The notes under the pieces are model-generated. The model saw nothing but the letters and a program-made list of their open reading frames with translations, ran no database searches and was not told the origin of the DNA. The translations under genes and the position numbers were made by a program. DNA of 64,000 nt from Sipunculus nudus (Eukaryota > Annelida > Sipuncula > Golfingiida > Sipunculidae): contig CM049306.1 of assembly GCA_026874595.1 (NCBI GenBank), forward strand, positions 75,267,642 through 75,331,641, in the 5' to 3' direction. Each line of letters begins with the position of its first letter. The first letter of the stretch is position 1. This document shows, in pieces, positions 40,801-47,755 of this stretch.

Positions 40801-43800
40801 AAACTCTTATGGAAGGTAAGCAAGAACATTTAAGTATGCACTGCAAACTGACATTATCTCAATTGACCACAAGTAAATCAGTCCAATCTTCAAAAACAAA
40901 ATCAATTTATTTCATGGGATGTTTGTAGTTTATATTATGCTATTATTCCATAATAAGTTTACTGCCTAATTTTTCACAAGGTAAAGTATGCATCATAGAA
41001 TAATTACCCAAACAACATTACAGACTAGTTAGAGTAGCTGGCATTCATTTGCAGTTTTTCAATTGAAACATATCCAAAATAATGTTAAATTTCTCATGAT
41101 TTACAGGGAAAATATGAGGGAGTGGCCCCCTTAGGACACATTTGGCGTTGTTACAAGACAAAAATGGAGCAGGTCTTAAGCATGGTCACAGGAGTTGCAT
41201 GACCATAATATGGAGTGGTAGGGTAGTGCTATCAGTTATAAAATATATAACAAGTGAACTGTCTAGTGACTAACACATTCCACATTTTGTTTTGCAGATA
41301 CTTCAGCTGGACCAGAGCTTCCACTGTTTGGTCATTTCTGCTGCCGGCTTGTGGCACAGCCCTACTGTCTTGTTGACCCCACAGTCACAGGTCACCTGCA
41401 GATACAGGTCAGCATCATATCCTCATCATTTATCGAACAAGTATATTTATAATCTTAAATATGATAATATCAATTATGGATAAACAGTGTTCAGATAAAC
41501 AGCAGTCTACTGTACCACATTCTTTTGTATAAAGTGAGCAAACTTAAAGGAATACATAGACCAGATTTTTAGAAAAAATATTAAGAGATAATTAACCTCT
41601 TAAACTAAATAACTTTTTAAATGAGGGAAATATAACAGTAATAGTGATACTGTTGGAATTTAATTTCAGTCTTCCCAGCGCTGGTGTGTTCTCCGCTGTC
41701 TACAGATATCCTGCTGGGACAATGCTGAAGATGCTGACGATAATGAACCTGTCATCACCATTCCAATAACAAAGGTCAGTCTCTGGACAGGATGTGTAAA
41801 CATCTCGTGTATCTAGCTTATCATTATTTTGCACTTGAAGACCAGTTTAGTTTCATCACAAACATGACAAGGGGCTCTTTAATATAATGAAGACCGGCTA
41901 AACATTTTAATATTAATAGATAACAACTTCACACCTGTCCAGGTGAGCATTTTGTTGGTCAGGCCATGGTAATAACATGCCTTTAGAAAAATTTGAAAAT
42001 TAATAAGCAATAGTTAAGACAAAAGTTTATTTCCAGCCCTACCTACCACATATTTTATTAATAAAAACAGTTTTGTTCATTGATGGTTTAGAAACAACTG
42101 AACATTTTGTAATGTTTGGCTTTATGATTCTTGGTAAATGTAAAGATGACCAGATAAAAAGCCTGAGGCCCTGATTCAGATTAACAAACACCTTAAAAAA
42201 AGCCTGAGGCCCTGATTCAGATTAACAAACACCTTAAAAAAAGCCTGAGGCCCTGATTCAGAGTAACAAACACCTTAAAAAAGCCGTCAGGCCCTGGTTC
42301 GGAGTAACAAACTGCTTAAAAAAGCCTGAGGCCCTGATTCAGAGTAACAAACTGCTTAAAAAAAGCCTGAGGCCCTGATTCAGAGTAACAAACTGCTTAA
42401 AAAAAGCCTGAGGCCCTGATTCAGAGTAACAAACTGCTTAAAAAAGCCTGAGGCCCTGATTCAGAGTAACAAACACCTTAAAAAAGCCTGAGGCCCTAAT
42501 TCAGAGCAACAAACTGCTTAAAAAAAGCCTGAGGCCCTGATTCAGAGTAACAAACTGCTTAAAAAAAGCCTGAGGCCCTGATTCAGAGTAACAAACTTCT
42601 TAAAAAAGCCTAAGACCCTGATTCAGAGTAACAAACTGATGTCTCCCTTGATACAGAATCTACAGAATCTTAGTTGCCAACAGATGGCACTGCAGTAGCT
42701 CCTTCCAAAAATAATTTGAAATATCTCTCAATTTATGGAAAAATTAGGAAAATAACCCCCTCAGGATACACACTGCATCATTCCTGACAGTTAAAGACCA
42801 AAAACGTGCATATCTGAGACGTGATCACAGAGTTCCATGACAAGGTCCTTTGTTACTACCGTCAATTATAATATAGACGTGACCAGTCTGAGAACTTGTA
42901 TTAATTCATTATCACACACAGTTTTGGAATTCTTAATCTCTTGCATATATATTTGGGAAATGTACTTCAATATTAATTTCTTGCTGCTTCTAAAGTATAG
43001 CTTGCCTGAGGTAGCTTTAAATGTACTCAAAGCTTTTCTGTTACCTTTATTTAGAGACTGCTTAAAAGATTTACTTGGATCACATTATTTCAAAGATATG
43101 CGAATGCATGGTATCAGGGTATCTGGTTTATCAATTATAAAAGTCCTATTGCTAGGCCATTAGTGTTTACCCTATAAGATCTACTTCAATTATCTTAATA
43201 ATAATATATTAATAATACAAGTGTCAGATATATCAAATGCAGTAGCCTTTTGACTTAGGACAAATGTTGATGGTCAAGGATAGATGTTTCCTGGTCATTA
43301 TTAGATATAAAAGAATGGTTGAGTAAGGCCAAAAAAAATAAAAGGTATGGTTCTCATGCACCGCTTGCATCAATTTTAAACCCCAGCATCAAAAATTTTT
43401 ATTTTGATTTTCAATAGAAACTTACCAATTTTGAGCTGCAGCCACTCAGAAATTTCTTTGAAGAATATAGAACCATACAAATTCCTTAGTTTTCTAGTGC
43501 TTTTGCTTGTTAAGCAAAATAAATCTGTTATAATTATACTTTTCCTTAATCATTTGACATTTTGATCGAAACATACAAAAAATTAAAAATAAAAAACCGT
43601 CCACCCGCATTGATTTCTGAAAAAAAAGTGCCTGCGAACCATACCTTTTTTTTATTTTGACCTTACAATTTTTCTTTTTGTTTTCAGGACACTCAAATAA
43701 GTGAGGGTTTACAGAGCGGCACCTCCCGTGGACGCAATATACAGGTGTCCATGCATGGTTCACGGAAGCCAGAGTATATACTCACAGCTGAAACCGAGAA

Positions 43801-46800
43801 AGACCACACAAAATGGTGGGAGGGGCTACAGCAGCACCTACTGGACCAAGGTAAATTAGAGCAGATAAATAACAATAATTACATCTCAGCTACATGTTGA
43901 TTGGAGACAAGAAACTGAGTCTGTAAAAACACATTTCAAAATAGCACAATGCTATTTTCTTCTTTCAATTTTCTTAAACTGATCTGAAGTGAAATATTAT
44001 TAAATATTTGTTTAGTAACAATTGTGTGTAATATTTTGCACGGGGCCATGTCATAGAAATCGATAAACAGGGTTGTTACAGATTAAAATGCATCCTCACA
44101 TGTAAAATGTATCAAGAGTAGCACATTGTAATAATGGTCTATTAAAAGTAACTGTTGTTTTATTTCAAGCTCTGTGGCAGCATGCTTGTGAGAAGAAAAT
44201 GGAAATTCGTGAAGCCAGCCCAGACAAAGTCCCTTCATACCTGAGAAAAGGCTCCCTAAGTCTTTATGAATCAGTCTCCTGTACAGGTAAGGACATCAAT
44301 ACATAATGTATGTCCTTTACTAAAACTATTCAACAGCCATTGCTGGCCTTCACATTACACTTTGAATTAAACTGCCATCAACATAGACCCCTCACACTGT
44401 CTAAGCCAAATCAGATTCAAATTAAGTGCTTCAAAGCCAGCTTATTTGTAGCATTCATGTGATTTCTGGCTTAGTCTGCCTAGTTATTAATTAACTGTAA
44501 GTTCTTCTAACGCCTCTGTGACAGTGGTATGACCTTGTTTATCTTTACCCTGATTTGCCCAAAGCTGTCCCTGTTGGACATCAGGGTTGGGGCCAGGTAC
44601 AAGTGAAAGTACCTAGGTACAGGTACAGGTACTTGTGAATTGGCCAGGTACAGGTACAGGTACTTGATTTTCACAGAGTACCTAGGTACAAGTACAGGTA
44701 CTTAAAAATTACCTAGGTACAGGTACAGGTAAATTTATTTTAGGATCATTCAAAGACATTTTACAGATAATAATAGCTGCATAAATTCATGTATATGCAA
44801 GTTAACATGCCTTTTTTCTATCAAACAATTTTGAAGTCATTTGCTAAAGTATATTTTATTAGAACTTATTATCTGTATGGCACATACATTCACAAACGTG
44901 ACATGCAAGTGTTTTAAAATTCCATTTAGTGCACCAAGTAGAGTATGAAACCGTACATTCACAAACATCATATACAAGTCTACAAGTACACCAAGTACAG
45001 TATTACACCATACTTCACAAACATGATATTTGGGTACTAAAAGTTCATTAAGTGCATCAAGTACAGTATAGTCAAATGATTTGCTCAATTAGTGGTTACA
45101 GCTGATTTCACACATGTCACCATTCTGGAGTTGTGATAACAATTCATTTCATGAGCAGTTTATCACACTGATGGCTTGCTGATTATTTTACATTACAGGT
45201 AACCAAATTTAATACTAAAAGAGAAAAAAAACTTAAAAACGCTGAGAATATGAAAATGTACCTGGAGTACCTTGTACCAGGTACAGGTACTTCAGTTCCA
45301 GGTACAGGTTCAGGTACAGGTACAAGTACCTGGCCCCAACCCTGTTGGATATAATTGGATGAGAGGCATTCATTTTTTTGGGCCTCCTACATTATAAACA
45401 CTTGTACATGAACAAAATTGATAGCATGGGATTGGTGCTTTTTTGCTTATTTTAAAAAAGGTCACAGTGACATTTTGAAATGGGAAACTTGAATGGTTAA
45501 ACATAGATTAAACTGATTTTGCTCTAATATTTTGTACACAAAAAATTATTTTTAAAAACAAATAAACTTATTCAGGATGAAGAAGCCACCTTAGACACCT
45601 GTCAGAATTTTTCTTGATAAATTTTGATTTAAAATAAATGAATGAATTAACATATTTAAAAAATTGTTTTGTAGACTCTCCTCGTTCCAAACCAGAGAGA
45701 AGCCAGAGTGAAGATAAGGGGTCTCCCATTTTACGTATTCTTGACCGCATAGAAAAAAGCGAACAGCCTGGATCCCGACCAAGAAGTAACCCGTACCCCA
45801 TAACCCGCTCAAGCAGTGAATGTACAGCATCAAAATCAGGAGGTAATCTATCTCCTAACCTCCGAGGTGTTCACCCAAGGCCCAGTAGCAGTCACTCACC
45901 AATCCTGCGGCCACACGGTGAGCGTTCTGGTGTCGCCAGGCCATCTCCAGTACTACGCAGCCACAGTGATAGGTCAACACCAGAGACAAGTGATGAAAAT
46001 TCACTTAACTCTCTGTCTTCTCTAAAAACAACTAGCATTGATAGTTTATCGACTAACTCCTCTGATGACAGGCCACTTCATAGTGAACTGAAGGATGGGC
46101 GTGGTAGTGTGGATTCTGGTACGGGGACGTCATTAACGGGAGAAAATCGTGGAAGCAGAGGTAGTCTGGCTGGTTCTGGTGCTCTCAGACTCGATAATAG
46201 TGGGGTAAATATCGCAGCGCTGGCGGATATTAAACCCAGCGCTGCACAAACTGTTTCACAGAATCCCTCGAGTAGCTCTGTGGAGGCTGATGCTGTCAAA
46301 AGGAATAGTGTGCAGGATGCTGAAGCTTCCGCTAAGTCGGAGGAATGTAAGAGCTCAGGTCACAGTGATGTAAATAGCACAGAAAAGGTAGAAATAAGCA
46401 CAGTAAATGTACCAGTAGCAGAACAAGGTCAGACAGAAACAGAAAATAATGAGGACAGTGCAGTCGTTGACAAACCTCCCTGTGACATGACTGAGGAGTC
46501 AAACACGGAGGGTACCAGTCACTCAGACAAACTTCCATCAGGGAATGCCCAGCAGTCACAACTCTGTACAGACACAGTGAGTAATAAAACAGAAAACAAT
46601 ACAACTACACAGGAATCAGAAAAAATACAGGACTCTAAGCATTCATCTGTTGAAGCTTCCAGCCAGATCCCCCAGAGGGCAGCAGTGTGCATACAGTCCC
46701 CCGATACAGACAGACATTCCTTGTTAACAGATGAAATACTTGAAAATGCAAATATCACCGCAGTGGATGATTTCTATAATGAATGTAAAGACACAGAGGA

Positions 46801-47755
46801 GAAGGAACTGGACCATATAAACAAAGAAACAGTTGATAACCAGGAACTTGATAAATCAGAATTAAATGTAAAACAACAGGAAGCGACAGAGGATCCAGAT
46901 CCTTTTAAGTCAAAAGGATCTGATAATGATATGTCACAGGAAAGCCCCCCTGAAATTGACCAACCTCACATAGTGGTGACATCTGTTGACAATAAAAAGA
47001 ATGATTCAGGGGAGGACTCTCATTCCCCAGTGGCGGAGCCTGGTGATGGAGAAGGAAACTATTCAGCTGTGGAGCCAGGTTGTGTTCATGAGACCGAGGA
47101 TAAACTTTCATGTGACAGTAGTGAGACATCAGATGAGGTTCATGAAGAAGATGTTAAACATATCAGTGAGCCTCTTTCTGATATCCAAATCAAAAACACG
47201 GATACTACACGTATGAGATTAGATGAAAAATTACCATCGGTTGTTGAAGTTGACAGCAGCAGTGAGTCCGTGACCTCTAGTAGCGGTGAGGAGTACTCAG
47301 AGAGTGATATTAATGTTAGTGATGATCCTAGAGAGGAAGATAAACAAGCAAAACAGGATTCTGATCCAGTCGATATTCCAGATAAACTGCAGTTTAACCC
47401 CGCTGATTATATTATAGATGCCAGAGTTGCTTGTAGAGACTGCCTAGCAGATGAATCAAAAGTGGTATGTGATGACCCTAACTTAGTGAATGAGGAAGAG
47501 GGTAATGATACAACATGTGAAACACAAGAATTCATCACCAGTCAGAACAAATCAACAGAAAATGTGACAGATCAGGAAGGGGACTCACAATTACAAAATA
47601 TACAAAATAGCGTGGATAAACAACATGACAAGTGTGAGACAGTACAAACAAATGGTGAACACATTGTGCTTAATGAGGTGGAGGACAAGTCTAGTTGTCA
47701 TAAGGACACTGGGCACCAGTCTACATCTGTTAACACTAACACAAATTGTAGTTAA
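10513..47755 (+). CDS. RTKN: Rhotekin-like Rho GTPase effector, 13 coding exons, 1,173 aa
   Basis: Spliced CDS: join(10513..10734, 26654..26847, 30920..30969, 35956..36009, 37545..37665, 39008..39167, 40019..40053, 40578..40687, 41298..41407, 41670..41774, 43688..43850, 44170..44286, 45675..47755), 3,522 nt including TAA. Every junction is GT-AG and the phases agree throughout. Domains in order: Ser-rich N-terminus (1-74), HR1/REM Rho-binding domain (about 75-140), anillin-homology region (about 146-350), PH domain (about 353-455), then a long disordered-looking tail (481-1173). Diagnostic matches to vertebrate rhotekins include 'DHEIKMRDGTAKLL', 'DLRVPLMWRDTDHFKNKG', 'CCRLVAQP' and 'LRKGSLSLYES'. 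Known for the family: rhotekin binds GTP-loaded RhoA/B/C through HR1, lowers their GTP hydrolysis, and acts as a scaffold at septin and actin structures. The protein is about twice the length of human RTKN, almost entirely because of the tail. The core is very likely right. Exon 1, and possible alternative first exons in the 15.9-kb intron 1, are less certain. Confidence 0.9.
13735..14145. repeat. TC/TCTG low-complexity block with (TC)n core
   Basis: A pure TC dinucleotide run (about 13774-13806) is followed by about 340 bp of degenerate TCTCTG/TCTGTC units. It generates long open frames of Ser/Leu/Val that are artefacts. The strand is almost all pyrimidine and sits in rhotekin intron 1. Confidence 0.85.
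15625..15925 (+). repeat. 106-bp tandem repeat, three copies
   Basis: Units start at 15625, 15731 and 15837 with 'GAACCCAAAATT' (GAATCC in the third). Each contains 'TGTCCTTGGTCTCCTGGTG', 'CCCAGGGCAGATGTAGGT' and 'TACCTCAGACATT'. Copies 1 and 2 are nearly identical; copy 3 is diverged and shortened. It lies inside rhotekin intron 1 and has no coding potential. Confidence 0.9.
21076..21424 (-). mobile_element. MITE-like repeat family A, copy 3
   Basis: It opens 'TTGCCTCCACCTGGAGGG' and ends 'CCTTAGAATGCAGATTTC' in reverse orientation. Like copy 2 it has a long C run (about 21349-21364) at the internal G/C tract. It is in rhotekin intron 1. Confidence 0.7.
22889..22990. repeat. TCCTATA-like irregular short repeats
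   Basis: Several copies of CTCCTATA / TTCCTATATA occur within 100 bp, with varying spacing. No inverted structure or coding meaning was seen. Confidence 0.6.
23136..23463 (+). mobile_element. MITE-like repeat family A, copy 4
   Basis: This is one of the best-preserved ends in the window. The start is 'GAAATCTGCATTCTAAGGAA' plus 'TGCAAGCCTCCACCATG' and the end is 'GCCTCCTGGCGGAGGCA'. The inverted terminal segment GCCTCCRCCA/TGGCGGAGGC is clear. It is in rhotekin intron 1. Confidence 0.72.
26309..26503 (+). mobile_element. Short element related to family A
   Basis: It runs from 'AAAGACCTCCGCCATC' to 'TTTCCTTGGCAAAGGTT', with an internal 'GATGAACAAACTAACGCCAG' tract. The GACCTCCGCC and CCTTGGCAAAGGT ends are inverted, and the layout resembles family A at about 195 bp. 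It lies 150 bp before rhotekin exon 2. Confidence 0.5.
26654..26847 (+). CDS. RTKN: rhotekin exon 2 (HR1/REM Rho-binding domain)
   Basis: The acceptor is 'tcttctttacag' and the donor 'gaaaag|gtaatg'. The exon encodes residues 75-138 plus two bases of Ser139. The peptide holds 'KIDHEIKMRDGTAKLLAA' and 'LTSNTRMISYMTELQKRK', the antiparallel coiled-coil signature of the rhotekin HR1 domain that contacts GTP-bound Rho. This is the part used experimentally as the rhotekin Rho-binding domain in mammals. Spacing matches vertebrate RTKN and RTKN2 with no visible gap. Base composition is clearly less AT-rich than the flanking introns. Confidence 0.95.
28060..29590 (+). repeat. Large complex repeat with head GTGCAGCGTCGTCCGTCGTC
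   Basis: It begins at the CpG-rich head 'GATGGTGCAGCGTCGTCCGT', then 'CTATCTCAAAAACGGCAGGA'. The same segment recurs, diverged, at about 28310 and 29330 ('GGCTGGAGCTATCATCACC', 'AGCAGGAGCTACCATCCCC'), so it is built of diverged internal repeats. It resembles large non-coding repeats with GTCCGTCGTC heads seen widely in mollusc genomes (recollection, not searched). Confidence 0.6.
28460..28960 (+). repeat. 177-bp direct repeats, 2-3 copies
   Basis: 'ATCTTCTTCTCAAAAACC' recurs at 28641 and 28818. Each is followed by 'GGGCCAAATTCT', 'TTAATTATCCTTAGATG', 'TTCAAATGG' and 'TTTTGGCTGAGTTATGG'. A more diverged unit precedes them from about 28465. They are nested within the larger repeat of rhotekin intron 2. 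Confidence 0.8.
29723..29808 (+). repeat. About 22-bp tandem repeat, four copies
   Basis: The unit is GCATGTGATCACCTCATGGG. Each unit includes the palindrome TGATCA. Adjacent sequence has dispersed copies of 'CAAGAGTTCA(C/T)TCAGTGCAG' between 29640 and 30040. Confidence 0.8.
30920..30969 (+). CDS. RTKN: rhotekin exon 3 (linker into anillin-homology region)
   Basis: This 50-nt exon sits between 'ttacttgtag' and 'gtaggaat'. It completes Ser139, then encodes 'WTDGNQLPCKARVCVS' and the first base of Asp156. It matches the 'CRGRVCISD' / 'CKGKIAISD' stretch of human RTKN and RTKN2. It is too short to stand out alone, but the frame is fixed by both neighbours. Confidence 0.9.
31035..32480 (+). repeat. 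About 675-bp diverged tandem units with TTTAGCTCAGCTGA head
   Basis: The head is 'TTTTAGCTCAGCTGACTATA', followed by an irregular (GTCC)n run at about 31068-31104. The body landmark 'AAATTTGGCATA..GTTAGATGTC' occurs at 31144 and 31819. 'ACTGCCTAATATCAAAACCA' and 'GTTATGGGCCCAAACATAAT' occur in both units. No open frame spans either unit. Similar heads are frequent in mollusc repeats (recollection). Confidence 0.75.
35443..35810 (+). mobile_element. pogo/Tigger-like MITE
   Basis: The left end 'CAGTAGAACATCATTTGTCC' follows TA. The right end is the inverse of 'CAGAGTAGAGCATCATTTAT'. The CAGTAGAAC... start with TA flanks is the hallmark of pogo/Tigger elements of the Tc1/mariner superfamily. 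Inner repeats of GATAAATGAT are visible. At 368 bp it has no coding capacity. The right TA is not exact (CTG|TTA). Confidence 0.7.
35956..36009 (+). CDS. RTKN: rhotekin exon 4 (start of anillin-homology region)
   Basis: This 54-nt exon follows 'ctgtttcag' and ends before 'gtatgg'. It encodes 'DLRVPLMWRDTDHFKNKG', close to 'DLRIPLMWKDTEYFKNKG' in vertebrate rhotekin and one of the most conserved stretches of the family. It lies 145 bp downstream of a pogo-like MITE in intron 3. Confidence 0.95.
36010..37544 (+). other. RTKN: rhotekin intron 4 (1.5 kb)
   Basis: It contains a family A element (36726-37080); otherwise AT-rich with nothing recognised. Confidence 0.7.
36726..37080 (+). mobile_element. 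MITE-like repeat family A, copy 5
   Basis: It starts 'GAAATCTGCATTCTAATGCA', then 'GCATGCCTCCGCCGTGGGGG', and ends 'CATACCCTCTGGGCAGAGGC'. It carries the family's 'TTCTTCATTGGGCC', 'GAGTTATGTTGTGGAA' and ACAC-rich segments. Confidence 0.7.
37545..37665 (+). CDS. RTKN: rhotekin exon 5 (anillin-homology region)
   Basis: The acceptor is 'ccctgacag' and the donor 'GTGTT|gtaagt'. It encodes 'DYRRYAVFCVWKLGTEVYDT' followed by an 'IKDVDRSMTDLYFKDVFV' stretch. This aligns without gaps to 'RRYAIFCLFKMGANVFDT' and 'VDKTITDICFENV' of human RTKN2, the C2-like anillin-homology fold. Confidence 0.95.
37666..39007 (+). other. RTKN: rhotekin intron 5 (1.3 kb)
   Basis: A hAT-like left end ('GAGCTGTAATGATTCACCAG' at about 37778) is followed by TATTGGTATC-type repeats to about 38060. 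A CTCF-consensus match lies at 38964-38977, just before exon 6. Nothing else was recognised. Confidence 0.6.
38964..38977 (-). promoter_or_regulatory. Candidate CTCF site (exact consensus match)
   Basis: The minus strand reads CCAGTAGATGGCAC, which fits the bilaterian CTCF consensus CCASYAGRKGGCRS at all positions. The 12-position core is expected about 0.1 times in 64 kb on both strands. It lies 30 bp upstream of rhotekin exon 6, in the intron. Binding is not shown by sequence alone. Confidence 0.4.
39008..39167 (+). CDS. RTKN: rhotekin exon 6 (anillin-homology region, PKR motif)
   Basis: The acceptor is 'gctcttttcag' and the donor 'GGACTG|gtgagt'. One base completes Phe214, then come 53 codons. 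'NNVSHDFECQLEVYCH' corresponds to 'EAGPDFELRLELYGA' in human RTKN. 'TPKRFRKKINDLSTSFGRSV' corresponds to the basic 'PKRLATKLSSSLGRS' segment. The basic loop could contact membrane or cytoskeleton; that is inference. Confidence 0.93.
39320..39480 (+). mobile_element. Possible decayed tRNA-derived SINE
   Basis: 'GATCCCCTGTTTGAAACCTG' contains a B-box-like GTTTGAAACC, preceded at a plausible distance by 'GGTGGAGATTTTGGACTGAG', which could be an A box remnant. No clear tail or target duplication was seen. Confidence 0.25.
39488..39710 (+). mobile_element. MITE family B, copy 1 (rhotekin intron 6)
   Basis: The left end is 'TAGGCAAAATAATAAGGTAT' and then 'GGTTCTCAGGCACCGCCC'. The right end is 'AGTGCCTGAGAACCATATC' and then 'TTTTTTTTGCCTA'. 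The ends are long inverted repeats centred on GGTATGGTTCTCAGGCAC. At about 223 bp it is the shortest of three copies. Confidence 0.8.
40019..40053 (+). CDS. RTKN: rhotekin exon 7 (35-nt microexon)
   Basis: This very short exon ('KEDTDIMANMVM', the last residue split) sits between 'tgttttcag' and 'gtaagta'. It bridges the basic segment to the 'GPKY' strand of the anillin-homology region. Both phases fit: phase 0 in, two bases out. RTKN2 has a longer acidic loop here ('EEDDEMCLL'). The 35-nt length is not a multiple of three, so skipping it would break the frame. Confidence 0.85.
40578..40687 (+). CDS. RTKN: rhotekin exon 8 (anillin-homology region)
   Basis: The acceptor is 'tatttccag' and the donor 'CCACAG|gtgaga'. 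It encodes 'GPKYEQVAHATLKLTDIRDA' then 'VSSFDLVMNSTTSSSTG', matching 'GPRYHLLAHTTLTLAAVQDG' and 'FRTHDLTL' of human RTKN. The Ser/Thr-rich end replaces the mammalian 'ASHEEN' loop. Confidence 0.94.
41298..41407 (+). CDS. RTKN: rhotekin exon 9 (end of anillin-homology region)
   Basis: The acceptor is 'tttgttttgcag' and the donor 'ATACAG|gtcagc'. The peptide includes 'LPLFGHFCCRLVAQPYCLVD'. The 'LPLYGxxCCRLxAQP' motif is characteristic of rhotekins. It ends 'TGHLQIQ' just before the PH domain, in phase 0. Confidence 0.95.
41670..41774 (+). CDS. RTKN: rhotekin exon 10 (PH domain, first half)
   Basis: The acceptor is 'tttaatttcag' and the donor 'ACAAAG|gtcagt', with 35 codons in phase 0 on both sides. 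It encodes 'SQRWCVLRCLQISCW' (first PH strands), an acidic loop 'DNAEDADDNEP', and 'VITIPITK'. This parallels 'WAQVHGVLKGTNLFCYR', 'PEDADTGEEP' and 'LLTIAVNK' in human RTKN. Confidence 0.93.
42161..42640 (+). repeat. 40/41-bp minisatellite, 12 copies
   Basis: Units start at 42161, 42202, 42243, 42283, 42324, 42365, 42406, 42446, 42486, 42527, 42568 and 42608. Each reads GCCTGAGGCCCTGATTCAGA, then GTAACAAACTGCTTAAAAAA. Two variants alternate, ending AACACCTTAA or AACTGCTTAA. The period shifts by one with the A-run length. The first nine bases contain GCCTGAGGC, an imperfect palindrome. There are no unique spacers, so it is not a CRISPR array. Confidence 0.95.
43324..43665 (+). mobile_element. 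MITE family B, copy 2 (rhotekin intron 10)
   Basis: The left end is 'TAAGGCCAAAAAAAATAAAA' then 'GGTATGGTTCTCATGCAC'. The right end is 'GTGCCTGCGAACCATACC' then 'TTTTTTTTATTTTGACCTTA'. This about 342-bp unit shares an inner part with the 54042 copy ('CTTACCAATTTTGAGCT', 'AGCAAAATAAATCTGTTAT'). It ends 22 bp before rhotekin exon 11. Confidence 0.85.
43688..43850 (+). CDS. RTKN: rhotekin exon 11 (PH domain, second half)
   Basis: The acceptor is 'tttgttttcag' and the donor 'GACCAAG|gtaaat'. It encodes the rest of the PH fold, including 'YILTAETEKDHTKWWEGLQQ'. This is the C-terminal PH helix with its conserved tryptophan (family: 'LQSWMEALWQ'). It starts 23 bp after the right end of a MITE in intron 10, so the acceptor region is crowded by mobile DNA. 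Confidence 0.93.
44170..44286 (+). CDS. RTKN: rhotekin exon 12 (post-PH segment)
   Basis: The acceptor is 'ttatttcaag' and the donor 'TGTACAG|gtaagg'. 'ALWQHACEKKMEIREASPDK' parallels 'CCDEIMKIETPAPRK', and 'LRKGSLSLYES' parallels 'LAKQGSLYHEM' in human RTKN. This is the last stretch with clear vertebrate similarity; everything downstream is lineage-specific tail. Confidence 0.93.
44582..45344 (+). mobile_element. hAT-like non-autonomous element with 8-bp target duplication
   Basis: The left end is CAGGGTTGGGGCCAGGTAC and the right end is its inverse, GTACCTGGCCCCAACCCTG (19 of 19). The flanks TTGGACAT (44574-44581) and TTGGATAT (45345-45352) form an 8-bp target duplication with one mismatch, as expected for hAT elements. 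Many GGTACAGGTAC units lie just inside both ends, resembling subterminal transposase-binding repeats. At 763 bp it has no transposase. The open frame at 44837-45088 on the minus strand comes from internal repeats. It sits in rhotekin intron 12. Confidence 0.88.
45675..47755 (+). CDS. RTKN: rhotekin exon 13 (long Ser/acidic C-terminal tail and stop)
   Basis: This single 2,081-nt exon runs from the acceptor 'aattgttttgtag' to TAA at 47753. It completes Asp481 and encodes residues 482-1173. The open frame continues back through the acceptor, but the phase from exon 12 (one base, G, giving Asp) fixes the start. The tail has two parts. A basic Ser/Pro/Arg part (about 481-590) has four SPxLR motifs at residues 497, 540, 555 and 571. 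A long acidic Ser/Glu/Asp/Thr/Gln part follows (about 590-1173). No folded domain or membrane segment is visible. It ends '...NTNCS', not the 'SPV'-type PDZ ligand of mammalian rhotekin. SP/TP and acidic Ser contexts suggest proline-directed and CK2-type phosphorylation (inference). Confidence 0.92.

Larger units (their letters stand above)
41775..43687 (+). other. RTKN: rhotekin intron 10 (1.9 kb)
   Basis: The intron carries the 12-copy minisatellite (42161-42640), a near-CTCF match at 42677-42690 (one mismatch) and MITE family B copy 2. Nothing else was recognised. The other short introns (6-9 and 11; 262-851 bp) hold only what is listed separately. Confidence 0.7.

Noticed and set aside
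42161-42640. Possible CRISPR-like array
   Set aside because: Units are contiguous with no unique spacers, in an animal intron; it is a minisatellite.
44837-45088. 83-codon minus-strand frame
   Set aside because: It lies wholly inside the hAT-like element and reflects its internal repeats; it is not a transposase.
45638-45674. In-frame ATG upstream of the rhotekin tail exon
   Set aside because: These codons are intronic: the 'ttgttttgtag' acceptor and the phase from exon 12 set the exon start at 45675.
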